From: Ralstonia sp. UBA689
Lineage (GTDB): Bacteria > Pseudomonadota > Gammaproteobacteria > Burkholderiales > Burkholderiaceae
Length of the DNA: 58,891 nucleotides
NCBI RefSeq assembly: GCF_002298975.1
Contig: NZ_DBMV01000018.1
Span: forward strand, 1 to 58,891
Direction of reading: 5' to 3'
The notes under the pieces were generated by a model. That model saw only the letters and a list, made by a program, of their open reading frames with translations, made no database searches and was not told the DNA's origin. Positions 1 to 8,663 of this stretch are shown piece by piece (position 1 is the stretch's first letter; every line of letters starts with the position of its first letter). Both the position numbers and the translations under genes were made by a program.

Positions 1-21
1 GACCTTAACTGAACGGCATTA

Positions 22-42
22 GGCCAGGTGGCCGGCTTTTTT
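22..42 (+). terminator. Possible rho-independent terminator of a gene left of the window
   Basis: A short GGCC-AGGT-GGCC hairpin is followed within three bases by six T residues. This resembles an intrinsic terminator for a plus-strand gene ending before the window. The stem is only four base pairs, so the call is weak. Confidence 0.35.
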
Positions 43-202
43 GCGTCCATCGTTCCCGCTGCGACGAGGGAAAAACCAGTCAGGCTAGCACCGTTTTTCG
101 ATAAAACATAATGTGGCCCAACGGGTAAACAACCATAACCTGTCCAGATGGCCACTTTATGCTTAACGGCACAGTTTTGTTGCTTCTCAATAAATCATCA
201 GA

Positions 203-279
203 TGGTGGGACGTACAGGATTTGAACCTGCCTGCCTGCAGCGGTTGTCCGCTGCCGCTCGACCCATGAGCTACCGTCCC
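203..279 (-). tRNA. tRNA-like gene with abnormal anticodon loop (possible pseudo-tRNA)
   Basis: On the minus strand this 77-nt segment folds as a cloverleaf. The acceptor starts GGGACGG and pairs with ACGTCCC (six of seven pairs), followed by encoded ACCA. The D stem is GCTC/GAGC, and the T arm is GCAGG-TTCAAAT-CCTGT. The anticodon stem GCAGC/GCTGC is perfect, but the loop between its arms is eight nucleotides (GGACAACC) and has no U33. It can close further into a 7-bp stem with a four-base ACAA loop, and the variable region is six nucleotides. No anticodon can therefore be assigned with confidence. A TATAGT box lies at 286-291 on the minus strand just upstream. It may be a degenerate or specialised tRNA; whether it is charged cannot be seen here. 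Confidence 0.6.
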
Positions 280-377
280 GCATTCACTATATCGGCCCGC
301 CGTGAGGGAACCCGAGTCGGGACATCCACCTAGCCCGATCGGCCAATTGATCAGGCTGGTCGAGGCATCCAGACGTT

Positions 378-1439
378 CTAGTCCGGAATGATCCTGCGCT
401 GTCGCAAGTCGTCGAAAATGCGCGTGAACATCGCTTCGGTTTCCACGTACTCATGGAAGCCGAACCGGCGTGCCTTGGAGCCGTCGCCAAACATGTCGTA
501 GTCCCACGAGAAAACGAAGTCGGCAAAGCGCCACGACGACACATCGCGATACGGCGTGTTGGCCAGGTTGTGCTTCGCGATCATGTTTTGCCAGAGCGAT
601 TCCTTGTCGGCCATCACGGTATCGAGCGACAGCGGCAGGGGCGGTGCGACTTCCAGATCGAAATAGCCCGCGATCCTGGGCCACATCTCGTTCCAGCGGA
701 ACAGGTCGCCGTTGTTGATGTTGAAGGCCTGGTTGGCGCATCGCACATCGGTGGCGGCCCAGACCGTGGCGCGAGCGAGCAGGCCGGCGTCGGTCATCTC
801 CAGCAGGTGGTTGTATGCGCCAGGTTTGCCGGGGAAGCGCAGCGGCAGGCCAAGCTCTTTCGACATGGACGCATATACGGCAATCGCCACCGCGAGGTTC
901 ATCGGGTTGCCCAGAGCGAAGCCGCCCACCACCGACGGGCGGATGGCGGACCATGTCCACGCTTTACCCTGCTGGCGGCGCTCCAGGAAGGTCTGCTGGT
1001 CGAACATGAACTCGGGCGGCATGAAGTGCGCATCGGTTTCCCGCGCGGGGGTCTTGAACGGGCCAAGGTGGCCACCGTAGACCTTGTAGCCCTGCATCAG
1101 GCTGATGTGTGCGAGCTTGCGCGCGGCGGCTTCGATGGCGTCGACCACATGCGTCAACATGGCGAGGTTGGGCGGCACCAGTTCGGCCCAGGTTGGCCGG
1201 TCTTGATAGGCGGCGTAGAAGACGTGAGTGACCTCGGTGAGCGTGCCGAGCTTGGCCCGCGTGTCCGTGGCGTCTAGCAGGTCGACGGCGATTTGGCGTA
1301 GGCGCTCCGTCGATTCGCCGCCGCGACGCGACAGGCCGATGACGCGCCAGTCGTCCAGCGTGACGAGGTGGTCGATCAGGTTGCGGCCGATCACGCCCTG
1401 GGCGCCCACGACGAGCGCGACCTTGGTTTGTGCAGTCAT
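378..1439 (-). CDS. SDR family NAD(P)-dependent oxidoreductase, PRISE-like
   Basis: The 353-residue product opens with a Rossmann strand and nucleotide-binding motif GAQGVIG at about residues 12-18. Near residue 110 it carries QGYKVYGG, resembling the Lys/Tyr active-site segment of atypical extended SDRs related to progesterone 5-beta-reductase and iridoid synthase (PRISE). Family members reduce enone or carbonyl substrates with NAD(P)H in the cytoplasm, but the substrate is not deducible. The gene is divergent from a LysR regulator with a 195-bp gap, the usual arrangement for a LysR protein controlling its neighbour. Start ATG at 1439; no strong ribosome-binding site is visible. Length is normal for the family. 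Confidence 0.85.
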   Translation of the reverse strand: MTAQTKVALVVGAQGVIGRNLIDHLVTLDDWRVIGLSRRGGESTERLRQIAVDLLDATDTRAKLGTLTEVTHVFYAAYQDRPTWAELVPPNLAMLTHVVDAIEAAARKLAHISLMQGYKVYGGHLGPFKTPARETDAHFMPPEFMFDQQTFLERRQQGKAWTWSAIRPSVVGGFALGNPMNLAVAIAVYASMSKELGLPLRFPGKPGAYNHLLEMTDAGLLARATVWAATDVRCANQAFNINNGDLFRWNEMWPRIAGYFDLEVAPPLPLSLDTVMADKESLWQNMIAKHNLANTPYRDVSSWRFADFVFSWDYDMFGDGSKARRFGFHEYVETEAMFTRIFDDLRQRRIIPD

Positions 1440-1634
1440 GATGAGGCGTAAGTTGAAAGGTTGAGCAGCGGGGTGTCGAATGCGCCGGCTGTCGCGGCGA
1501 GTAAAGCCATGGGCATATCTGTGTCCTCAATTCAGGCCGTGTGTGTTGCATGTGCGAGATGGGGCCAGTATGCGGACGTGGCTTTTTGTTCGATAGACTG
1601 CCTGGAAGAACAACATTGATGAATTGAAATCACA

Positions 1635-2540
1635 ATGGCGCGGCTTGAGGTCAATCGCTTTGGCGAGATGGAAGTCTTTGTGCGGGTGGTGGAGCAGGGC
1701 GGTTTCTCGGCTGCCGCGCGGGCGTGCCGGATGACGCCGTCGGCGGTGAGCAAGCTGGTGACTCGGCTGGAAGCGCGTCTGGGCGCGAGGCTGGTGAACC
1801 GATCCACGCGCCGCTTCCAGCTCACGCCGGAGGGGGCAGCCTTCTATGAGCGCAGCGTGACGGTGCTGGCCGATCTGGACGAGGCCGAGCGTGAGGCCTC
1901 ATCCGGTACGCAGCCGTCTGGGCGCTTGCGAATCAACTCCAATGTGCCGGTCGGCACGCATTTGCTGCTGCCTGTCGTGCCGGCGTTCTTGGCTTGCCAT
2001 CCGGAGGTGTCGCTCGACATTGTGCTCACCGACCGCGTGGTCGACCTGCTTGAAGACCGTACCGACGTGGCACTGCGCAGCGGCCCGCTGAAGAGCTCGC
2101 GGTTGGTCGCGCGCAAGCTGGGCGAGACGCGTCTGATGATCGTGGCATCACCCGCATACTTGGCACGCGCCGGTACTCCTCGCACGCCGGCCGATTTGGT
2201 CAAGCACAACTGCCTGGCGTTCAGCTACGTGCGGGCGGTCAACGGGTGGCCCTTCGTCAGGGGCGGCCACCGCACCGTGTTCACCCCGCAAGGCAACACG
2301 CAGATCAGCGACGGCGAGGCCTTGCGCGCGGTGGCGGTGGCCGGGTTGGGCCTTGCGCGTCTTGCCGAATTCCAGGTGCGTGCCGATCTCGATGCGGGCC
2401 GGCTTGTTCCCGTGCTCGAAGACTACGACCCCGGCGAAACCGAAGACGTCCACGCCGTCTATGTTGGCCACGGCGCGCATCTGCCGGCACGCGTGCGGGC
2501 GTTTCTCGACTTTCTGGTTGCCCATGTGAAGATTGCCTAG
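1635..2540 (+). CDS. LysR family transcriptional regulator
   Basis: This 301-residue protein has a typical LysR layout. An N-terminal winged helix-turn-helix (about residues 10-70, including FSAAARACRMTPSAVSKLV) is followed by a LysR substrate-binding domain. It is divergent from the PRISE-like oxidoreductase and probably controls that gene and itself; this is inferred from position only. A later in-frame ATG exists at 1668, but the upstream start keeps the usual 8-12 residues before the recognition helices. No Shine-Dalgarno sequence is obvious. The inducer is unknown. Confidence 0.9.
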   Translation: MARLEVNRFGEMEVFVRVVEQGGFSAAARACRMTPSAVSKLVTRLEARLGARLVNRSTRRFQLTPEGAAFYERSVTVLADLDEAEREASSGTQPSGRLRINSNVPVGTHLLLPVVPAFLACHPEVSLDIVLTDRVVDLLEDRTDVALRSGPLKSSRLVARKLGETRLMIVASPAYLARAGTPRTPADLVKHNCLAFSYVRAVNGWPFVRGGHRTVFTPQGNTQISDGEALRAVAVAGLGLARLAEFQVRADLDAGRLVPVLEDYDPGETEDVHAVYVGHGAHLPARVRAFLDFLVAHVKIA

Positions 2541-2654
2541 GCTGTCTTGTCCCCACCCTGGAGGGGCGCAGCGAGCACATTCGAAAACCGCTTCAAGTTA
2601 CGCAGCAGCATGCCGTTTACCGCGACATATCGCGTGCAAGAACGGGGGAAGACG

Positions 2655-3599
2655 ATGTCGCAGCACGAAGTCGATGAACGGACCAATTTGACGAACAACA
2701 ACCGATTCGAGCTGTTGTTGTTCCGTCTGGGCGAATCGCAGCGCTCCAATCAGCGCGAGCTGTTCGGTATCAATGTGTTCAAGGTGCGCGAGATCATGGT
2801 CATGCCGCCCGTGACGCACGTGGCGGACGCCGGTGCCCATATCTTGGGGGCGGTGAACGTGCGCGGCCAGATCATTCCCGTGATCGATCTGGCCAGCGTG
2901 ATCGGCACCAAGAATGGCAACGCCAACATCCTGCTGATTACGGAATATGCGCGCTCCACGCAGGGTTTTGCGGTGGAAGAGGTGGACGAGATCGTGCGCC
3001 TGGAGTGGAGCCAGATCTTCCCGGCTGAGGCCAGCGTCGGCAGCAGCAACATCACCAGCCTCGCACGCCTGGACGGCAACGCCGACAACTCGCGCCTGGC
3101 GCAGGTGATCGACGTCGAGCAGATCCTGGTCGATGTGTTCCCGACCCGCCGAGCTGACCTGGCGCCCGACAATGATGAGCGCCCGATCAAGCTCCCACCT
3201 GGCGCCAAGCTGCTGGTGGCCGACGACTCGGGCCTCGCTCGTACATTGATCGCCAACGGCCTGGAGGCCATGGGCGCGCCGTATGTGATGACCAAGAGCG
3301 GCCAGGAGGCATGGGACACGCTGCAGAACATCGCCCGCGATGCTGCCCGTGAGGGCAAGACCGTGCGCGACAAGATCGCGCTGGTGCTGACCGATCTGGA
3401 AATGCCCGAAATGGATGGCTTCACGCTCACGCGCAAGATCAAGACCGAGCCGGCGTTCCAGTCGATCCCGGTGGTGATCCACTCTTCGCTCTCGGGCTCG
3501 GCCAATGAAGACCACGTGCGCCGCGTGGGTGCCAACGGTTACGTAGCCAAGTTCGAAGCCAACGAACTGGCCCAGGCGATTGCTTCGGCACTGGGCTGA
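2655..3599 (+). CDS. cheV: Chemotaxis protein CheV (CheW-REC fusion)
   Basis: The 314-residue protein joins an N-terminal CheW-like domain (about residues 15-165, with FGINVFKVREIM and NVRGQIIPVIDL) to a C-terminal receiver domain (about 183-312). The receiver shows acidic residues D190/D191, the likely phosphoacceptor D247 in LTDLEMPEMDG, and conserved Ser and Lys positions near the end. CheV couples chemoreceptors to CheA and is adjusted by phosphorylation. The ATG at 2655 is chosen because AACGGGGGAAG lies just upstream. An open frame back to 2547 adds a leader that does not look like CheV. No other chemotaxis genes are nearby, so it is an orphan cheV locus. Confidence 0.93.
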   Translation: MSQHEVDERTNLTNNNRFELLLFRLGESQRSNQRELFGINVFKVREIMVMPPVTHVADAGAHILGAVNVRGQIIPVIDLASVIGTKNGNANILLITEYARSTQGFAVEEVDEIVRLEWSQIFPAEASVGSSNITSLARLDGNADNSRLAQVIDVEQILVDVFPTRRADLAPDNDERPIKLPPGAKLLVADDSGLARTLIANGLEAMGAPYVMTKSGQEAWDTLQNIARDAAREGKTVRDKIALVLTDLEMPEMDGFTLTRKIKTEPAFQSIPVVIHSSLSGSANEDHVRRVGANGYVAKFEANELAQAIASALG

Positions 3600-3612
3600 T
3601 TGCTGACAGGTT

Positions 3613-3637
3613 CCGGCGGCATGCAATGTGCCGCCGG
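3613..3637. terminator. Hairpin between convergent genes
   Basis: A perfect 9-bp inverted repeat, CCGGCGGCA / TGCCGCCGG, encloses a 7-nt loop between cheV and the convergent lipoprotein gene. No T-run follows on either strand, so it may stall polymerase or act with Rho rather than as a classical intrinsic terminator. Confidence 0.5.
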
Positions 3638-3646
3638 GCATCGGCA

Positions 3647-4159
3647 TCACTTGCGGCTGTGGTGGTCGCCGCCCAGCGGGTCAACGACGATCATCGTGCG
3701 GTCCAGCACGCCATTGTCGTCAAAGAGGGCGCTGAAGTGCGCCTGCTGATAACCGGCGACATACATCCGATACGACCACGCTTCGCGCTTCATGAGCCGG
3801 TAGTACTGTGTCGGCTCGCGCGGCATACCGAAGCGCTCGGCCACGTCGTGCTTGGTCCACACGCCTGGGCGTGCCTCGTAGATTTCCTTCTCGGTCAGCA
3901 TCTGGCGAAAGCGCGTGAGGTTGCCACTGGCGTCGAAATCCGCGGCATAGACTTCATGCCCCATGGGTTGCTTCGAATAAATCCAACGGTGGGTGCCGTC
4001 GGCGAGCTGATACGTCTCAGTGGGGGCGCCAAAGGCTTCGCGCACGGCGGCTTCGGGTTTGCCGATCATCGTTTGCGCGGTCTGGACGGGTTCCAGCGTT
4101 GCGCAGGCGCAAAGCGTGAGCGCAGCAATGCTGATCCATCTGGCAAGTTGAGTGTGCAT
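3647..4159 (-). CDS. Small outer-membrane lipoprotein of unknown function
   Basis: The 170-residue product starts MHTQLARW and has a hydrophobic segment ending in a lipobox-like ALTLCAC (lipidation Cys about residue 18-20), so it is probably a lipoprotein. The ATG at 4159 is preceded by GGAGG at six bases, which makes it better than the longer frame starting at 4261. The mature part contains MIGKPEAAVREAFGAPTE, similar to the small BamE/SmpA-like fold module in many beta-proteobacterial lipoproteins, but I cannot assign it to that family with certainty. It is transcribed alone, convergent with cheV. Confidence 0.75.
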   Translation of the reverse strand: MHTQLARWISIAALTLCACATLEPVQTAQTMIGKPEAAVREAFGAPTETYQLADGTHRWIYSKQPMGHEVYAADFDASGNLTRFRQMLTEKEIYEARPGVWTKHDVAERFGMPREPTQYYRLMKREAWSYRMYVAGYQQAHFSALFDDNGVLDRTMIVVDPLGGDHHSRK

Positions 4160-4332
4160 GACCATCCTCCGGTGTCGACCCGGGCGCTGAGTGCCCTCTC
4201 CTACCGAGATAGTAAACGCCTCAGGCGAGGGAATTATTCCATCCGACAGGGCGCCGGACACCCGACAAGGCAGCGGCAGGCACGATTCAGTCAGCCGAAA
4301 CTGAGGTGGTGCAGTGCAAGAGCGCTTGTCGG

Positions 4333-5715
4333 CTACGGCTGCTCCGGTTCGGGTGCGGGGTGTCGGCGCCGCAGGGTACCCGGATGCGTGCTCGGGAGCC
4401 GGTCCTGGCCGAACAGCTTGCGTCGCAGCGTGCCCGGCGCGTACTCGGTCTTGTAGATGCCGCGGTTTTGCAGTTCCGGCACCACCAGATCGATGAAGTC
4501 CGCGTAGCTTTCCGGCGTGACCGTGCGCGCCAGGTTGAAGCCGTCGATGTCGGTGTCGCCCATCCAGCGCTGCAGTGCATCTGCCACCTGCTGCGGGTCA
4601 CCGACGATGGTGGCGTAGCGGCCGCCCAGCGCCAGTTGGTCGAGCAGCCGCCGCATGGTGAATTGCGCGTCCCCACCAGTTGCGCGGCGCACTGAGGACT
4701 CGATCGCATTCGTCTTGACCGCGCGCAATGGGTCATCGAGCGCATAGGTCGAATAGTCGACTCCCGCGCCCGCCGAGAAGTGTGCGAGGCCGGCTTCTGC
4801 GCTGGCATGGCGCTGGTACTCCGCCAGCTTCTCGCGTGCGAGCTTTTCAGTTTGGTCGACCACCACCGTGATGCCCATGAAGGCTTTTACGTCGCTGGCG
4901 CGGCGCCCGGCCTGCACCGCCGCTTGCCGCAACTGCGCTACCTGATCGCGCGTGGCGGTGGGGCTTTGGCCTGACAGAAACACGCACTCCGCATGCTGGC
5001 CCGCAAAGACCTGGCCGCGCGCAGACGAGCCCGCCTGAAACAGCACCGGCGTGCGCTGCGGCGAAGGCTCGCTCAGGTGATAGCCGTCGACATCGTAATA
5101 GCGCCCGTGGTGGCGGATGCGGTGCACTTTGTCTGGCCGCGCAAACACGCGTGCGGCGCGGTCGCGCACCACGGCGTCATCTTCCCAGCTTCCCTCCCAG
5201 AGTTGATATGCCACTTCGAGGAATTCATCGGCGCGGTCATAGCGCTCGTCGTGTGCGATCTGCTCGCGCAGACCCATGGCGCGCGCGGCGCTGTCCAGGT
5301 AGCCGGTGACGATGTTCCAGCCGACACGGCCATCGGTCAGATGGTCCAGCGTCGAGAAGCGGCGCGCAAACAGATACGGTGCCTCGTACGTCAGGTTGAC
5401 AGTCAAGCCGAAGCCGAGATGCTGCGTGGCTGCCGCCATGGCGGACACCAGCATCAGCGGATCGTTGACCGGCAATTGGATCGATTCGCGCAGCGTGAGG
5501 TCGGCCGACTGCTGGTAGACGTCGTACACGCCCACGATATCGGCGATGAACAAGCCGTCGAACAGGCCGCGCTCCAGCAGCCTGGCGAGGTCGGTCCAGT
5601 AGCTGAGCTTGCGGTAGTCGGCCGAGCGGTCGCGCGGGTGGGTCCACAGGCCGTGGTTGATATGCCCCACGCAGTTCATGTTGAACGCGTTCAGCAGGAT
5701 CGGTTTCCTTGCCAT
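4333..5715 (-). CDS. LLM class flavin-dependent monooxygenase, NtaA/SnaA/DszA type
   Basis: The 460-residue protein has the hallmarks of the NtaA/SnaA/DszA/SoxA branch of bacterial luciferase-like monooxygenases. These include the N-terminal LNAFNMNCVGHINHGLW, the central GRVGWNIVTGYLDSAARAMG segment and a VFLSGQSPTATRDQVAQLR-type region. Such enzymes use reduced flavin from a partner reductase and oxygen to attack compounds such as nitrilotriacetate, alkyl sulfonates or dibenzothiophene sulfone. The substrate here is unknown and no flavin reductase is next to it. The chosen ATG lies five bases after the stop of the upstream gene, suggesting translational coupling. Confidence 0.88.
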   Translation of the reverse strand: MARKPILLNAFNMNCVGHINHGLWTHPRDRSADYRKLSYWTDLARLLERGLFDGLFIADIVGVYDVYQQSADLTLRESIQLPVNDPLMLVSAMAAATQHLGFGLTVNLTYEAPYLFARRFSTLDHLTDGRVGWNIVTGYLDSAARAMGLREQIAHDERYDRADEFLEVAYQLWEGSWEDDAVVRDRAARVFARPDKVHRIRHHGRYYDVDGYHLSEPSPQRTPVLFQAGSSARGQVFAGQHAECVFLSGQSPTATRDQVAQLRQAAVQAGRRASDVKAFMGITVVVDQTEKLAREKLAEYQRHASAEAGLAHFSAGAGVDYSTYALDDPLRAVKTNAIESSVRRATGGDAQFTMRRLLDQLALGGRYATIVGDPQQVADALQRWMGDTDIDGFNLARTVTPESYADFIDLVVPELQNRGIYKTEYAPGTLRRKLFGQDRLPSTHPGTLRRRHPAPEPEQP

Positions 5716-5720
5716 CGTGC

Positions 5721-6596
5721 TCAAGCGGCCAGGCTGGTGAGCGTGGGCAGGCTGTCGGCTGGGCGCAGGAGCAGCACGCCCAGGATCTCGCGACGCCACG
5801 CGTCATACAGCGGGATGTGGTTGCGCGTGTCGATGCCGGCTGCGCGTTCGTTGCGCGCCCACGAATCACGCAGGTAGTCGCCCAGAAGTGCCTGCAGCTT
5901 GTCGTCGGCTTCCAGCACTTCGCCCACAAGCTGCTCGCGTTGCGTATCCGAGGCGGCATTGAGCTTGTTGTGCCACCACTCGGTGATGAGGATGCGGTGC
6001 ACCTCCTCGTCCGGCATGATGCGGTTCTCCGCAAAGTCCCGATTGGCAAGATCGAGCACGCGAGCCGTGCGCCGGTTGACCTGCAGCCGCGCGAGGATGT
6101 GGTGCTCGTAGTGGAACTCCCAGGCGAGGAAAGCCGCCTGGCTAGTCAGCGGAGTGTCGCCCAGGATGTCCCAGTGGTGGCGCACGTCTTGCGCGATGCG
6201 TTCGATCTGGTCGCGCCCCGACAGCACGCGAATGCGTTCGCGCGAGGCCGCCGCGTGAAAGCCGTCGTCGCCAATCTGGCGCGAGAGCGCAAGCTGGAAG
6301 TCGGGCTCGTCGCGAAAGAGCCTATCCAGCCCGGCGCTGGCCAGTTGCACGATGAACAGATCGTGTGCGGCGTTCCAGATCGCATAGTCGATCACGCCTT
6401 CCCATTCTTCCGGCGTTTGCGCATCGCGCGGCGGCTCGGTGCGTGCGGGCGGCAGGTGCGGTGCATGCACGGCGGCCACGCGGTCGAACAGGTCTTTCTC
6501 CAATGCGGCGCCGTAGCGCGCGGGATCGATCTCGAGATCGGCTTGGGTCACGTTGACATTCTGGTCGCGGAGGGTTGCTCCGGTTGAGCGGGGCAC
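5721..6596 (-). CDS. Conserved alpha-helical protein of unknown function, co-transcribed with the LLM monooxygenase
   Basis: The 291-residue product is soluble, with no signal peptide or membrane segment. It looks almost entirely alpha-helical and is rich in Glu/His pairs, for example EFHYEHHILARL and EEVHRILITEWWH. These could bind metal in a ferritin-like or heme-oxygenase-like helical bundle, but I do not recognise the family. The gene ends five bases before the monooxygenase start, so the two are almost certainly one operon and may work on the same substrate. The start is uncertain: the longest frame begins with GTG at 6596 and another GTG lies about 15 codons later. Confidence 0.7.
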   Translation of the reverse strand: MPRSTGATLRDQNVNVTQADLEIDPARYGAALEKDLFDRVAAVHAPHLPPARTEPPRDAQTPEEWEGVIDYAIWNAAHDLFIVQLASAGLDRLFRDEPDFQLALSRQIGDDGFHAAASRERIRVLSGRDQIERIAQDVRHHWDILGDTPLTSQAAFLAWEFHYEHHILARLQVNRRTARVLDLANRDFAENRIMPDEEVHRILITEWWHNKLNAASDTQREQLVGEVLEADDKLQALLGDYLRDSWARNERAAGIDTRNHIPLYDAWRREILGVLLLRPADSLPTLTSLAA

Positions 6597-6708
6597 GCAG
6601 CCGCACGGTGAGCGGTTGTGGCAAGGCTGTCATCGTTGCATTGAAGATTGCGCCAGCAAACGAAGCGTTGCGCATGTCGTCAGAAGGCTGGCGCAGAACG
6701 TGCTGAAG

Positions 6709-7353
6709 CTACAGGCCGTTCTCCACCATCTCCACCACGCGCAGGGCGATGGCGCCTGTCTGCTCGGGGGGGCGGCCTCGCAAGGGGCCGTCGATGATGA
6801 GCAAGGCCAGCCCGTGCACGGCAGACCACGCGAGGTATTCGGCGCCCGGGCGGCGCTCGGCGGGCAGCACGCCGGCGGCGGTCATCCGGTCCAGCGCCGC
6901 GCCCAGCAATTGGAACGGGTTCAGACCGCTGTTGCCGGCCTTGTCGGGGTCGGCGTCGTTTTCCACTTCATCGGGCACAGCAAATGCTGTACGGAACAGG
7001 CCGGTCTCCATTTGCGCAAAACGCAGATACCCGACGCCGATCGCGCGCAGCGATGCGCGGGCCTGCACGTCTTCGGGCCAGGACGGGTCGATGGTGTTCA
7101 GCTCCGCTTCCATTGCACGCGCCAGGGCAGCCAGTGCCGCGGCGCGTACGGCCTGCAGCAGATCGTTTCGGCTGGCGAAGTGCCGGTAGGCTGCATTCGG
7201 CACCACACCAGCGCGGCGCGTGGCTTCGCGCAGCACGATGGCATCCGGCCCGCCTGTGCGCGCCAGTTCGATGCCAGCGTCGAGCAGCGCACGCCGCAAG
7301 TCGCCGTGACGATACGTGGTGCGCGTGGCCGGTCGGGGTGCTTCCTTGGTCAT
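6709..7353 (-). CDS. TetR/AcrR family transcriptional regulator
   Basis: The 214-residue protein has an N-terminal TetR helix-turn-helix (about residues 17-63, with TRRAGVVPNAAYRHFASRNDLLQAV) and a ligand-binding C-terminal half of WHG-like character. It is divergent from the NTF2-like gene, and a 21-bp near-perfect palindrome lies in the shared 121-bp gap. It probably represses itself and one or both flanking units: the rightward NTF2/VOC genes and possibly the leftward monooxygenase operon, which starts 112 bp downstream on the same strand. Confidence 0.88.
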   Translation of the reverse strand: MTKEAPRPATRTTYRHGDLRRALLDAGIELARTGGPDAIVLREATRRAGVVPNAAYRHFASRNDLLQAVRAAALAALARAMEAELNTIDPSWPEDVQARASLRAIGVGYLRFAQMETGLFRTAFAVPDEVENDADPDKAGNSGLNPFQLLGAALDRMTAAGVLPAERRPGAEYLAWSAVHGLALLIIDGPLRGRPPEQTGAIALRVVEMVENGL

Positions 7354-7402
7354 GCAATCTCCGCAAGCTTGATGTGGACGCCGTCCATTATGTCTGCTAT
7401 GG

Positions 7403-7423
7403 TTTGTGGACAGTGTTCACAAA
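7403..7423. promoter_or_regulatory. Palindromic operator, probable TetR site
   Basis: A 21-bp sequence with arms TTTGTG and CACAAA around the centre GACAGTGTT matches its own reverse complement at nine of ten pairs. It lies between the divergent TetR gene (start 7353) and the NTF2-like gene (start 7475). This is the size and position expected for a TetR dimer operator. Confidence 0.7.
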
Positions 7424-7474
7424 TCAACCCTAGGCGTTGCCACGGAAGATTCCAAGCACTTTCAGGAGACTGAG

Positions 7475-7915
7475 ATGACGAACGTCACGCGTGTCACGAA
7501 TACGGCTGAAGATGAAGCGCAGTTACGCGCGTTGATCGAAGCATGGGCCGATGCCGTGCGTGCCAAGGACATCAACGCCGTGATGCAGTATTACGCGCCT
7601 GACGTAGTGGTGTTCGACGTGATGCCGCCGCTGTTCGTGAAGGGCGCGGACGCGTATCGCCGCAACTGGCAGGGCTGGTTCGATGCACTGGAGGGTCAGG
7701 CCGATTTCCAGTTCATCGAATTGCACCTTGAGGTCCGTGGCGACTTGGCCTATTGCTTCAGCGTGAACCGCCTGCGCGCGCGCTATCGCGACGGTGCGAA
7801 GCACGATGCGCAAACGCGCGCCACCGTGTGCTTCCGCAAGATCGGCGGTCGCTGGCTGGTCGTGCACGAGCACGCCTCGGTGCCGATGCCGGTGTCCGAG
7901 CCGGCATGCAATTGA
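7475..7915 (+). CDS. NTF2-like / SnoaL-like family protein
   Basis: The 146-residue protein fits the SgcJ/EcaC-type NTF2-like fold. It has an N-terminal helix ending in WADAVRAKDINAVMQYYAPD, followed by strands ending in FRKIGGRWLVVHEHASVP, the family's usual closing segment. Members are small cone-shaped barrels acting as isomerases, hydrolases or ligand binders, and no specific reaction can be assigned. The ATG at 7475 has AGGAG seven bases upstream. The longer frame starting at 7406 runs through the palindromic operator and is rejected. Confidence 0.82.
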   Translation: MTNVTRVTNTAEDEAQLRALIEAWADAVRAKDINAVMQYYAPDVVVFDVMPPLFVKGADAYRRNWQGWFDALEGQADFQFIELHLEVRGDLAYCFSVNRLRARYRDGAKHDAQTRATVCFRKIGGRWLVVHEHASVPMPVSEPACN

Positions 7916-7999
7916 ATGGGTTGATGTTTTCCCCCGACCGCACCGTCTGATCTGCCTTACGGTATGCGGCTTTGCAGTCCCCCTACGCAAGGAGTTGTG

Positions 8000-8431
8000 A
8001 TGCTAGTTCAACCGTATCTGTTTTACGAAGGCCGTTGCGAAGAGGCGCTCGAGTTCTACAAGAAAACGCTTGGCGCCAAGGTCGACATGCTGATGCGCTA
8101 CAAGGAAGCGCCCCCCGGAGCCGAGCCCAAGGCCGAGCAATGCGGTGGGGTGGTGCCCCCGGCAGACAAGGTGATGCATGCCGCGTTCCGCGTCGGCGAT
8201 ACCGTCGTCATGGCCTCTGACGGCATGGCCTCGGGCAAGGCCGAGTTCAAGGGCTTCTCGCTGTCGGTGAGCGTGGCCGACAAGGCGGAAGCCGAGCGCA
8301 CGTTCAAGGCGTTGGGCGACGGCGGCCAGGTGACGATGCCAATGTCAGAAACCTTCTTCGCCAGTGCGTTCGGCATGCTGGTCGACCGCTTTGGCGTGGG
8401 CTGGATGGTAATTGCACCCAAGCCGATGTAA
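8000..8431 (+). CDS. VOC family protein, PhnB-like glyoxalase/bleomycin-resistance fold
   Basis: The 143-residue product starts MLVQPYLFYEGRCEEALEFY and ends in FGVGWMVIAP, diagnostic of the PhnB (YdcE-like) branch of the vicinal oxygen chelate superfamily. Proteins of this branch are often annotated as 3-demethylubiquinone methyltransferase-like, but that activity is not supported for PhnB proteins. The ATG at 8000 follows AAGGAG at seven bases. It lies 84 bp after the NTF2-like gene on the same strand and may share its transcript. Confidence 0.87.
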   Translation: MLVQPYLFYEGRCEEALEFYKKTLGAKVDMLMRYKEAPPGAEPKAEQCGGVVPPADKVMHAAFRVGDTVVMASDGMASGKAEFKGFSLSVSVADKAEAERTFKALGDGGQVTMPMSETFFASAFGMLVDRFGVGWMVIAPKPM

Positions 8432-8663
8432 TCGGACCTGCGCACCAAAGGACGGCCACCACCGGTGGCCGTCTTGCGCAAAGCCGTCAAGAAGCTTGCC
8501 TTGGCATGGGGCGTGCGCCTGGTGCTAGGCTGGGTCTTCGCCGGGGCCTTACCAATATCAACGAAACCACCCCTGTTGACCGGCAGTTCTGGCCGTGACC
8601 CTTCGCAAGACCTGTGCGAAGGCGCCCATTGACTGCGGCTCCCATTTCCTGGAGGCATTCTTC

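Noticed and set aside
2547..2654. Longer N-terminus for CheV
   Set aside because: The leader has no CheV similarity, and a better ribosome-binding site precedes the ATG at 2655.
4306..4695. Plus-strand open frames over the monooxygenase
   Set aside because: They are Arg/Ala-rich antisense shadows of the real minus-strand gene, as usual in GC-rich DNA.
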